DNA from: Pseudorasbora parva
Lineage: Eukaryota > Chordata > Actinopteri > Cypriniformes > Gobionidae
DNA: 64,000 nt
Assembly (NCBI RefSeq): GCF_024679245.1
Contig: NC_090179.1
Location: 556,501-620,500 of the forward strand
Reading direction: 5' to 3'
Position numbers and translations under genes: made by a program. Positions 24,049 through 35,000 of the stretch are shown here, in pieces; within the stretch, counting starts at the first letter, position 1, and every line of letters begins with the position of its first letter. The notes under the pieces were generated by a model. That model did no database searches. It was given only the letters and a program-made list of their open reading frames with translations, and was not told where the DNA came from.

Positions 24049-24753
24049 GTATTAAATGACCCTGTAAAAACCCTCAAACAAAGGTGTTGCCGAAGGTGAA
24101 CGACGGCATTCATGAGGTAGGGAGTGGCTTATCAAAATAACCTGGGGTGTGGTCAGTGATGTCACACAGGGGGAGGAGCAATGACTTCCTTTAATGAATC
24201 AGTTTGAGATCGAAGACATGCCAGATTTTTTGCTATAAATTACGGACATGGCATTGAGGAGCTGATCTTTATTTTGTTCTTTAGATTTCCAGATTCAATC
24301 ATAGCTTGCTCTTATGTACTACACAGGGCTGGGTAAAATTTCTTTGACTTTTCTATTGTAGTCTCATTTTTCCGAACAGATAACGATTCTTAAATCTCAA
24401 GAATGGACGAGTCATCCCGTTTTCAGCTGCTGAATGAGTGGGACATTGAAGCATTGCCTCCCATCCATAAATCACAATAATGGTGCTGCGTTACCTTTGA
24501 TATGACACAAAGTCTCAGATTATGTCCATTTTATTACGAAATTCAAAAACATAAATAGCGTGACAGATCATGTATGAACGGACCTTCTCTTCCACTTTAA
24601 CACCAGTAACAGTGAAATACACACGAATGAGCATCTGCAGGTGTGTTAAAAGATCTCATATAATCAGTGTTTCAACCGCATCACATTTACCTCAGAAAAA
24701 CCAAATCCAGTGTCCATAAACTCGTCAGTCAGATAGAAACATTAACTCTAATA
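24049..24753. other. Intergenic stretch, nothing recognised
   Basis: Unique-looking sequence between two transposon complexes. I see no coding frame of note, RNA gene or repeat. Confidence 0.5.
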
Positions 24754-25077
24754 TACAGTGGGTACGGAAAGTATTCAGACCGCCTTAAAATATTCACTCT
24801 TTGTTATATTGTAGCCATTTGCTAAAATCATCTAAGTTCATTTTTTCTCATTAATGTACACACAGCACCCCATTTTGACAGAAAAACAGAATTGTTGACA
24901 TTTTTGAAGATTCATTAAAAAATAAAAACTGAGATATCACATGGTCCTAAGTATTCTAAGGGTCACTGGTTGGAAGGTGAACCTTCGGCCCAGTCTGAGG
25001 TCTTGAGCACTCTGGAGAAAGTTTTCGTCCAGGATTTCCCTGTACTTGGCCGCATTCATCTTTCCCTCTGCAAACAG

Positions 25078-25350
25078 TCATCTTGTCCCTGCAGCTGAAA
25101 AACACCCCACAGCATGATGCTGCCACCACCATGCTTCACTGTTGGAACTGTATTGGACAGGTGATATTTTTCTCCACACATACCGCTTAGAATTAAGACC
25201 AAAAAGTTCTATATTGGTCTCATCAGACCAGAGAATCTTATTTCTCACCATCTTGGAGTTCTTCGGTTGTTGTTTTTTAGCAACTGCACTGAGGAGAGGC
25301 TTCCTTCGGGCCACTGCAGTGATGGCTGACTTTCTACAACTTTCTTCCAT
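25078..25350 (-). pseudogene. Tc1-like transposase fragment
   Basis: The longest surviving piece of the transposase of the surrounding Tc1-like element, about 90 residues. It includes [13 protein letters not shown], the DDE-superfamily stretch holding the second catalytic aspartate, and YVWRK. Downstream frames are broken and the N-terminal half is separated by the inserted elements, so it cannot encode an active enzyme. Confidence 0.8.
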
Positions 25351-25533
25351 TTCTGCATCTCTGGAGCTCTTTCACAGTGATCTTTGGGTGCTTCTTTACC
25401 TCTCTCACCAAGGCTCTTCTCCCCGATAGCTCAGTGTGGCCGGATGGCCAGCTCTAGGAAAGGTTCTGGTTGTCCCAAACGTCTTCCATTTAAGGATTAT
25501 GGTGCTCTTAAACTGTACTCTTAGGAACCTTAA

Positions 25534-26662
25534 AGGGGCGGTGAAATGCTGTTTCATGCATACTGAGCTTTACACTGTTAAAGACTTGGATTCCCATCCT
25601 AAACATAGACAAAGTTTCAAAAACTAATGTTGGGCGTTTGATGGAGTATTTCTGTGTTAAAAATACTCCTTCCGGTTTCTCACAAGTTTCGGAGAGTTTT
25701 TTTCGAGTATGGGTCTACTTGACGTTAATAGAGCGGAAGGTCCTTGTATGGGCCGTACGGGCTCTTCTCCCGGTAGGGTGCGGGCGTGCGTGACTAGAGG
25801 GAGAGAGAGGAAACGCACGTCCGTAAACACTCCCTGCAAACAGGTGTAGATCCAGTCGTCCGTAAACACTGTTTCTGCACTGTTTGAACGCAGAAATGAC
25901 GGGAAGCTTCACAACATCGCTTCAGTCGCGTCGCAAAGGGGATTTCCACTGTTCACTGCTGTCAGGACTTCACCAAATCATACCAAAGAAGTGTGTTTTT
26001 GACGGAGCGGTCCCAGCGATAAAGGTTCGGTCCTGCTTTGGAAGCAGCCGGTGAGTTAAACTGCTTCAAATGTCTGTGCTGTCGGCTATCGTCGCGTGAG
26101 TAAACATCAGTAAACGACACGATCACGTGCTTCGTCATTCAAATGCGCTAACGGTTACTCCATTGCTGTTCTCTGTATAATGTTACACTAGTCTGACGTG
26201 CAAAACCGTTTTGCTTGCTACTGCTAAGGTTTAGTCGCATACAATAGTCCATAAACCGAATCATGTCCTCATAAACTGCGAGTAAAGACACACAAATGTT
26301 GACGGGCCACTAAATACAGTCCATACCACAGAGACGGACGTCCTGCTGTTGCTGTTTCTCCTGTTCAGTTTATTTCAGCCTCCGAATGATTCTGGATCAT
26401 TATCTGTATTAGCTGAGATAGCGATGGGTTTCTCCACGCTTGAGGACGTCACCGCTTTGTTCGCGCTCGTCATTCTTTAGCTCCGCCCACTCGATACGCC
26501 TCCAGCCGCTCGTTTTTTTCCGGAAAGACTCGGTACAGCCCATATTTCTTTTATAAATATAATAAAACTAAAGACTTTTCAGAGATATTAAGGATGCAAT
26601 ACTACTCTATAGGTACTCAAGATTGACATTAGATTGACTGAAACTGAGTGTTTCACCCCCCC
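25534..26662. mobile_element. TTAA-flanked (piggyBac-type) MITE
   Basis: Left end AGGGGCGGTGAAATGC, right end ...GTTTCACCCCCCC, with TTAA at 25530-25533 and 26663-26666. The uninterrupted Tc1 copy at about 40107-40113 shows the empty site with a single TTAA, so insertion duplicated exactly TTAA, as piggyBac transposases do. A second copy with near-identical ends is at 59690-60771. No transposase is present. Confidence 0.8.
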
Positions 26663-26835
26663 TTAAATGCAGCAGAATGGCTTTTTTTGTAACCTTGTCC
26701 AGATCTGTGCCTTGCCACAGTTCTGTCTCTGAGCTCTTCAGGCAGCTCCATTTGACCTCATTCAAATGGTCAAATGACCTCAAATGGACAAATTGACCTC
26801 ATGAGTCTTATTTGCTCTGACATGCACTGTGAGCT

Positions 26836-29482
26836 AGGGTTGTGCCGATAGACGATAGTATCGTGTATCGACGATAGGCAGAGAGATCGCCGAAAGCTGA
26901 AGCTGTTGGCGATTTCAAGGCGATATTTGGCTCACTCGCCATGAATATAATACATTAAAAAAAATCATTATTAAATGAAAATATTATGATCATAGTTATT
27001 ATTATCATCATCATTACATTAATTGTACTTATTCTGCTTAGCCTTACTATTCACATCAACATCAGAGCGCGTGGTGTTGCCCTGAGGCTATGTGCCGCAT
27101 ATATACTGCGAGTGCAACACCACACGCTTTTAAAATGTCAAAATGAGTTACTCTTCAGTGAAAAAAAATGTTTTTTTAAAGACTAAAAAACTACGTAGTT
27201 TCAGAATTTAATTGCAAGGTGATCAACCTAGCCCTATATTCACAAATTCACGTAAGCCACGGCGAAAACGGCATCATCATCATCAGGCTAAAGCATCTTT
27301 TTTTTCATAAATGTACAATTATTTTATACTTATAATAATACAATAACAAATGGCTATATTATAATTATAGGCTATATACATTTGAACAGAGCAATCAGTC
27401 AAAAAGTAAAAGCAGCTTTATTTCAAACGACTTAACGACGGAACAACAATGAACAAAAAATATTGCACTGGCCGTTAATTAAGCTACGATTTCGTGTTAA
27501 AGTGCAGTGAAATACTTAAATGTCAGCAGACAATGTATTTTCTAATAATGTGTTTTAGCCCTTGCCCGCTGTATGGGCTACAGAAATAAATAGTCCATTA
27601 AAATAGACAGGCTGCGACACCAGGTTGACGGTAACCTAAAAATAATAAATAACAAAATAGGCTTTATTAAATAAAAAACACAATGAAAGAACTCGGCAAA
27701 ACAATTAAATCACCTCAAATGTATAGGCTACTCGAATGAACTTATTGCTAAAACAAACACAAGGCCACAAACAATTAAGACAACAATAATTGTTATGCAA
27801 TTCAGGAATCTATTTCCAGAAATGTCTTGTATAAGGAAACCAGCTGGTTTACTCTCTCGGGTTTGAGAAGGTTGCGGTGGGGAGTATGTTGCCCGCTGCA
27901 CTGAACACGTGTTCCGATGGAGCCCGTTTCACACACACTCCGTCTGCAGTGCGTGTGCGGCGCGTATTTTTTTCAGTACCAATGTTAACGGATGACAGCT
28001 TTCACACTGATGCTGTCCGTCAGTCCGTTCCAGGAGCGTTGCGTCTGCAGCAGTGCACGGATCGTTTTCCGTACCCATGTTAACGGATGACAGCTTTCAC
28101 ACTGATGCGCTCCGTCAGTCCGTTCCAGGAGCGGTGCGTCTGCAGCAGTGCACGGATCGTTTTCCGTACCCATGTTAACGGATGACAGCTTTCACACTGA
28201 TGCGGTCCGTCAGTCCGTTCCAGGAGCGTTGCGTCTGCAGCAGTGCACGGATCGTTTTCCGTACCCATGTTAACGGATGACAGCTTTCACACTGATGCGG
28301 TCCGTCAGTCCGTTCCAGGAGCGTTGCGTCTGCAGCAGTGCACGGATCGTTTTCGTACCGAGTCTATTCTTTGCTGCGCTGCGTTGCTGCATTAAAGTGA
28401 CAGAACATTGTTCGCATTAAAATAAACATGTACTGACGCGAAAATCTAGTAATTTAACCACAGATGCATATAATTTAAAATATAGGCCTACTCGTTTCAA
28501 AGTCAACACATGGCTTTTTTTCTCAAGTTAAGCAAGGAAACGAGACTGCAGGATTTCCTTTAAAAGGTGTAAAAACGAAAGAAAAGACGAGAGTCGGCTG
28601 TTTTTGAATAGACTATTGTAAGTTTCTAATTTATAATGTTTGTGATTTAGGCTATAACCTATGTTAAAATGTTTTGCCACTTGTGTGAGCTAAATCTAAA
28701 TATGAATAAATGAATTGAATAAAATGCTGTTTATGTAGGCTAATAGCCTATTAACCTGACTTAGAAGAGTAAACAAAGAGAATTGCAATTCTGAGGAGCC
28801 ATGTTCAGTAAAAACTTTTGGATTTTAAATAAAAAATAATGAATAAATGCTGTTTGTGGAACAGCGGATTAGTTGCACACGGATTGCTTCACGGATGAAC
28901 CTAACTAATACAAACACAACACATCTGGTTAACTAGAAGAGCATCATTTCGTTTGTTCAATAAGAGGCGATCTGGCGCTCGTTGCCGCCGTTTTCAGTGG
29001 TGCAGATTTCTCTCGTGGCTCGTGCATGTGCAGAGCACTTTAATCTAACTTTTTTATTCGTTCCGGTAAAATCACGAAACAGAATGCACAAAAACTGTCC
29101 CTGCTCTTGATGTACAATCACTGATGATATTCGGTTTTAATGAGAGAAAAATACGAGGATTTAAAGTGTGCAAATCTATGCCTTTATTCACGTGAAAAAT
29201 CTGGACACTAACGCTATATTGTGTTTAAATGCATCCCCTTATAATACGCCATAAAGTGTGTATCATATGCACACAAAAAACTGCGTAGCCTACCATTTGT
29301 AAACCAAAGCTGATTTTGACATATACATTCCACGAGATTGCACACTCGTACGCATTTTCGTGAGACTGTCCCACCCACTTTTTAAAACAAAGTTATGCCA
29401 CTGAATGCTCCGCCCCGACGCGATAAGATCGTGTATCGGTGATAGGCTGACGATATGACGATTGGAAAATTAGGCATATCGC
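26836..29482 (-). mobile_element. hAT-like element, 3'-truncated
   Basis: Inserted into the Tc1-like element after GTGAGCT. It begins AGGGTTGTGCCGATAGACG and ends in ATATCG-rich sequence, so it lacks the expected terminal repeat and a target duplication. A minus-strand fragment around 27845-27925 reads SEHVFSAAGN, a close match to the conserved hAT C-terminal dimerisation motif. At the right edge about 28 bp of Tc1 sequence is repeated in tandem (29483-29510 and 29513-29540). Confidence 0.6.
27980..28357 (+). repeat. 95-bp minisatellite, 4 copies
   Basis: Four head-to-tail copies of a GC-rich 95-bp unit containing ATGTTAACGGATGACAGC, CCGTTCCAGGAGCG and GTCTGCAGCAGTGCACGG. Copies differ at only a few bases. 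It lies inside the hAT-like element and is much more GC-rich than its surroundings. Confidence 0.9.
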
Positions 29483-29855
29483 AAGGTCTGATATAGACAG
29501 GTGTGTGGCTGTAAGGTCTGATATAGACAGGTGTGTGGCTTTCCTAATCAAGTCCAATCAGTGTAATCAAACACAGCTGGACTCAAATGAAGGAGCAGAA
29601 CCATCTCAAGGATGATCAGAAGAAATGGACAGCACCTGAGTTAAATATAGGAGTGTCACAGCAAAGGGGCTGAATACTGAGGACCACGTGATACTTCAGT
29701 TAATCTTTTTCAATAAATCTGAGTTTTTCTGTCAATATGGGGTGCTGTGTGTACACTAATGAGAAAAAAATTAACTTAAATGATTTTAGCAAATGGCTGA
29801 AATATAACAGAGTGGAAAATTTAAGGGGGTCTGAATACTTTCTGTACCCACTGTA

Positions 29856-30369
29856 CATGCACGATATCACACATTTATGTTAATTCTTCAATATGTAATG
29901 CATGTCTGTATAAATCCGGCAAGTTTTAAAGACATTTTAATGTTTAATATCAATAGTTGGAGTAGAAATATGATTATGTAACTGTACAATTAATGTAGTA
30001 TAACGTTATTATAAAAAACATTGTATGTAATTTGAGTGTTTGTTCACATCAGCTGATTTATCCTTCAGTATTACAGCACTCGGACTAACTCCGCAGTTTA
30101 CAGCATTAGTTCAGAGATCTGTGTTGTGTCTGATATGTCCACAGTAATCGACACTGAACCGAACGGTGAGATGTGTCAACACCCAGCCTCAGTGTTACAG
30201 CACACACACACACACGCTCACACTGCAAACAAACTCACAGCTTTATATCTTTACATGACATTTGTATATTTTCCAAATAAAGATCTAGATTGTACTGAAT
30301 GTCAGCTCGAGATAAGGATTTATTAACAAACACTATAAACTCTGCTTCTGACCACACAAGTCTTTGATG

Positions 30370-30406
<37 letters not shown>

Positions 30407-31035
30407 ACAGATTGTTGAATTATGCTGATAATGACTGAATTCTGACCACAGTTGCCAACAATGCTTTTGGGAAACACACACACACACACACACCCCTGGT
30501 TAATAAACATCCGTCACATGAGGACATGTTACTGCATGTCAACAGGTGAGCAAACACACGTCACAGATTTCACACACATCACTGTCACACACATTACATT
30601 ACAAAGACGCACATCAAAACGTCATTTAGAGATAAATGTAGCAATTTGCTCAAAGGAAAATGTATATAATTATTTACAATGATTTATAAAACCTGTAAGA
30701 TGTAAGCAGAATTATTATTACAATCATCTGTTCATCCAGAGAACAGTCAGTGTAATCGTCTATCAGTCTTTCCATTAGTGTAATGGATTTGACACTGTAC
30801 ATTTTTACCCCTACACTGCCCCTGCTCCTAAACTTACCTTTGTTAGACGCACACCCAGTGATTAACGTGTAAAATGTCAATCTCAGAGCCTCCATCCAAA
30901 TATTTTGATGCACATTTTGAGAATGTCCCTCAGAAAACGGCTGACATGCTAAATGAATGCTCTTGATGCAGATGATCTTGAGTTTTGTGTTAATTCAAAT
31001 GTACATTATAGTGATGGTTTTATTTGCATATTAAT
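29856..31035. other. Intergenic stretch with CA/GT microsatellites
   Basis: AT-rich sequence with a GT run at about 30372-30402, CA runs at 30201-30214 and 30475-30493, and a common fish low-copy repeat (CCTACACTGCCCCTG, about 30810). No supported gene. Confidence 0.6.
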
Positions 31036-31039
31036 AGTG

Positions 31040-31215
31040 TGTGTGTGAAGTTTCAGCTCAAAATACCCCACAGATCATGTTTTATAGCATGTGTCACTTT
31101 TTGTGTCCCTTTAAATGCAAATGAGCTGCTGCTCCCCGCCCCCTTTCAGGACGAGGGCGGAGCTTCAAGAGCTCATGTTAGCAGCTCTGATGACCTCACA
31201 CAAACTGAACATGAT
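31040..31215 (+). repeat. Dispersed repeat, inverted partner at 49680-49845
   Basis: Shares AAATGCAAATGAGCTGCTGC, CGGAGCTTCAAGAGCT and ACCCCACAGATCATG with the complement of 49680-49845. One copy lies beyond each end of nmd3, in opposite orientation. Confidence 0.75.
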
Positions 31216-31376
31216 AGAAACTGTTCAGCCTTTTATGATCAAACCGGAGTCAGACAATGATGGAGAGACTCCAGAAGAAGAGATGACATCTAGAATGAGA
31301 CGGGACATTTCTGAAGTGATGAGTTAACGATCTTCAAGTTGTCAATTAGCATTAAACCTAAATAACGAGATATAAT

Positions 31377-31812
31377 GATGGGCCGATTTCAAAACAAAGC
31401 TTCGATCCGTTATGAATCAGTGAATCAATTCGGATCGCGTGTCAAACTGCTGAAATCACGTGACTTTGGCGATTCAAATCATGAATCGATTCACTGATTC
31501 ATAACCTTCGAAGCTTTGTTCTGAAATCGGCCATCACTATATAAGTCGTTATCCTTTTTTTTGCGCACTAACTCTATTCTGGCCTCTTCATCAATGATTG
31601 TAGAGCCGCTGTAGTGAGATGGGCTTTGTAACGACGTCTTTAGTGCCTTTATGGGTCTTGAGAGAGGAAATGACATTGGTGTCAATGAAGGCCATCGGAT
31701 TTCAACACTAATATCTTCATCTGTGTGTGAAGATGAGCAGAGGTCTGACGGCTGGCCAACCACAGGAGGAATTAATCACACAGTTTACATTTCTGGCTGA
31801 ACTAACACGTTA
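31377..31812. repeat. Palindromic and dispersed repeats downstream of nmd3
   Basis: 31400-31510 is an imperfect palindrome built on GAATCAGTGAATC ... GATTCACTGATTC, related to 32629-32730 and 49455-49545. 31595-31812 is an inverted relative of 62388-62610 (CTGTAGTGAGATGGGC, AGTGCCTTTATGGGTCTTGA, GCTGAACTAACAC). Both belong to common fish repeat families. No gene. Confidence 0.65.
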
Positions 31813-31967
31813 AGTTGTCGTGTTTTTTTTTAGTTTTTTTTTGCCATGGTGATGTCACTGACTCACTGTAGTCCTTTAAGAGAGACTTCTGTAGAAGAAA
31901 AGATCTCCCTTTGCTTTGAGTTGAGCGCTGTAATTTTGCAGATGTTGCTCCTGCCCACACAGCAACA

Positions 31968-31969
<2 letters not shown>

Positions 31970-32011
<42 letters not shown>
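31970..32011. repeat. (CA)n microsatellite just past the nmd3 3' end
   Basis: About 20 CA dinucleotides, located 36 bp beyond the nmd3 polyadenylation signal in the direction of transcription. Confidence 0.9.
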
Positions 32012-32047
32012 TAGTTTTGAGAAGACACAGGCCACGAGTTGAACTCT

Positions 32048-32053
32048 TTTATT
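32048..32053 (-). terminator. nmd3: nmd3 polyadenylation signal
   Basis: AATAAA on the minus strand begins 28 bases after the nmd3 TGA. If used, the 3' UTR would be only about 45-60 nt. No other AATAAA lies nearby before the CA repeat. Confidence 0.65.
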
Positions 32054-32081
32054 GAGCTGTTGGTTCATTGGGTCATGATGC

Positions 32082-35000
32082 TCATGAATCGGTCATCATG
32101 GCGGCTCCTTCTCCGCCGGTGGCGTCACTCAGGCTCAGATCCTCCATCATCTCAGCCAGAGAGATCCGGGGCGCGCCGTCATCCTCAGTGTCACTCTCCA
32201 CAGGGACCTTAGAGACGTCTGTGCGGGACACGAGTGTGTGAACATCATTAACTCAGACACACGAGTGTGTGAACAGCATGATCTCAGACATGAGCTTTAG
32301 GGCTGTGTGTGTTTGCTCACCTCTGAAGATGTTGACGTTCTTCCTCAGCAGCTCGTCTTCCTCCAGGTCCTCCAGGAACTCCGTGTATTGCCTGAGGGAA
32401 ACCGACATCATCATCATCATCAGAGTTGAATCCGCTGATGGACCGGTTGAGGAGCAGACACGAGCTCAGGTTCTACGAGTGTGTGTGTGTCTGATGGAGA
32501 AACACGCCAGTCCACCAGCGCCACCTGCTGTCACACACTCAATATGCACTCTGTGTGACTTGCAGTCATTTCTTTATCCTCAACTCTTTTTCTTTTACTC
32601 ATTTCAATTTTATTAAAACTTGTTATATGAATCAGCGAATCGATTCATGATTCGGATCGCGTGTCAAACTGCTGAAATCACGAGACATTGGCGATCCGAA
32701 TCATGAATCGATTCACTGATTCATAACCGTTTGAATCTTTATTTGAGGATTGAACACAAACCCAGAAGAGAAGCCAATGCTGAATAAAGTCGTAGTTTTT
32801 GTTATTTCTGGACCCAAATGTATTTTGGATGCTTCAAGAGACTCTAATTAACCCACTGATGTCTCATATGGACTACTGTGATGATGTTTTTATTCCCTTT
32901 CTGGACATGGACAGTATAGTGTGCATACACTTGCATACGCTCTGGGACTAAATATAAAATATCTTAAACTGTGTGTGAAGATGAGCGGAGGTCTTGCGGG
33001 TGTGGAGCGACATTAGGAGAGGAGTTAATGACAGACATTTCATTATGGGCTGAACTAACACTTTAACATTTTCCAGGGGGTAATCTAGCTCCCGAAAAGC
33101 GTACCACCCATAGGGGCGGCCATTGCTAACCCAGCCATCACCTGCTGTTAGCATCCCAATGACAGTGAATAACTTTACATCTGAGGCGTTTAAAGACTCC
33201 ATTTGTCCATTGTTTATTTCTAAAGAAACACGACAATGTATAAAAGGCTCCATTACCTTGTATCTTACACTATCGCCCCGCAGAAGCTGTTTTTGTAAAA
33301 ATAGGCTAACGATTGCGTCATAACCAACGCGACTCTGTCGCACAGTTGAGAAATTACCGTATAGACAGTTGGAGACGCTCGCAGGCAATCTTTACTGTCT
33401 ATGAGGCAGTCGGGGGGACGCTCAGACAAAGTCAAAGGAGAAGCCCATAGAGAGCCAAAAGCAACAGGACAAAACCTCTCATCTCCGCACGATTTGGTGA
33501 TTCAGATTTCTCTTTCCACATCTACTAGAAGACCTACAGCTGTCAGACAGGAGGCTCACGTCACAGCTCCGTCCTCAAGCTCAGTCTGAGGCTGCAGTTC
33601 GCTCAGCCATCAGGGAGTGATGCTTCTAACAGACATCACTTAACGCCGTTGAAGTCTACGGGGTCGCTGTGTCCATTACTTTTACTGTGACATTTTGCTA
33701 GCATGACTACCACATTTTGACTAGTTTATCATCATGATCTAACCCGAAGCTAATTGCTATTAGCATGTAGCTATTCACTGCTAGCATGCGTAGCATGTTG
33801 AAAGTCCAGTTTGCTAACATGAGTCAAAAGATTCAAGCGAGTCGTGGGTACACAAAAATATTTTAAAAACTAAGTTACCTGGTTGCCTTAATTTTTAGTT
33901 CATTGAAATTAAAAATTTGAGTTAACACAATGAACATTTTTGAGAATTGACAACCTTTATTCAAATATTTGTTTAAGCATACTGAGTAATTGTGTGTGTT
34001 TTATTTGTGATGATGCAGTGAAACATGCCTATGTGGTGACGGCCAAATTGTGCTATTTTCATGTTTTATCACATTTTTTATGTGGTTCATTTTGAGTTTC
34101 CTATTTATTAAACCAATTTCCTTCATTGTATCAACTCAAATTTTTTATTTCAATGAATTCAACATTGTAAGGCAACCAGGTTACTTAATTTATTAAGTAA
34201 CCTGGACATGGTTTATTTAAGTTAAACCAACAATATTTTTGTACAGTGTAACATGGTTTAATAGCTTCAGGATGATCCGAGATGGTGATTGGCTGCCTGA
34301 GTAAATTGAGCACCCTTGTCTCTATGACCCTGAGACCCAGAGTTACAGTTCTAACCCGAAGCTAATTGCTGTTAGCTATTGACCCAGAGTTACGGTTCTA
34401 ACCCGAAGCTAATTGCTGTTAGCTATTGACCCAGAGTTACGGTTCTAACCCGAAGCTAATTGCTGTTAGCTATTGACCCAGAGTTACGGTTCTAACCCGA
34501 AGCTAATTGCTGTTAGCTATTGACCCAGAGTTACGGTTCCAACCCGAAGCTAATTGCTGTTAGCTATTGACCCAGAGTTACGGTTCTAACCCGAAGCTAA
34601 TTGCTGTTAGCTATTGACCCAGAGTTATGGTTCCAACCCGAAGCTAATTGCTGTTAGCTATTGACCCAGAGTTACGGTTCTAACCCGAAGCTAATTGCTG
34701 TTAGCTATTGACCCAGAGTTACGGTTCTAACCCGAAGCTAATTGCTGTTAGCTATTGACCCAGAGTTATGGTTCCAACCCGAAGCTAATTGCTGTTAGCC
34801 ATTGACCCAGAGTTACAGTTCTAACCCGAAGCTAATTGCTGTTAGCTATTGACCCAGAGTTACAGTTCTAACCCGAAGCTAATTGCTGTTAGCTATTGAC
34901 CCAGAGTTACAGTTCTAACCCGAAGCTAATTGCTGTTAGCTATTGACCCAGAGTTATGGTTCTAACCTGAAGCTAATTGCTGTTAGCTATTGACCCAGAG

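Larger units (their letters stand above)
24756..29853 (-). mobile_element. Tc1-like element split by two insertions
   Basis: Ends CAGTGGGTACGGAAAG (left) and inverted CAGTGGGTACAGAAAG (right), each preceded by TA (24754-24755 and 29854-29855), the Tc1/mariner target duplication. Element sequence is at 24756-25533, 26663-26835 and about 29483-29853. The gaps hold a TTAA-flanked MITE and a hAT-like element. The transposase remnant reads on the minus strand. A second copy of the family, in the opposite orientation, lies at 39667-40905 and supplies the uninterrupted sequence that fixes both insertion points. Confidence 0.88.

Noticed and set aside
32948..33388. 146-codon minus-strand frame
   Set aside because: It spans a dispersed repeat whose relatives occur elsewhere; no known domain; lies in an nmd3 intron.
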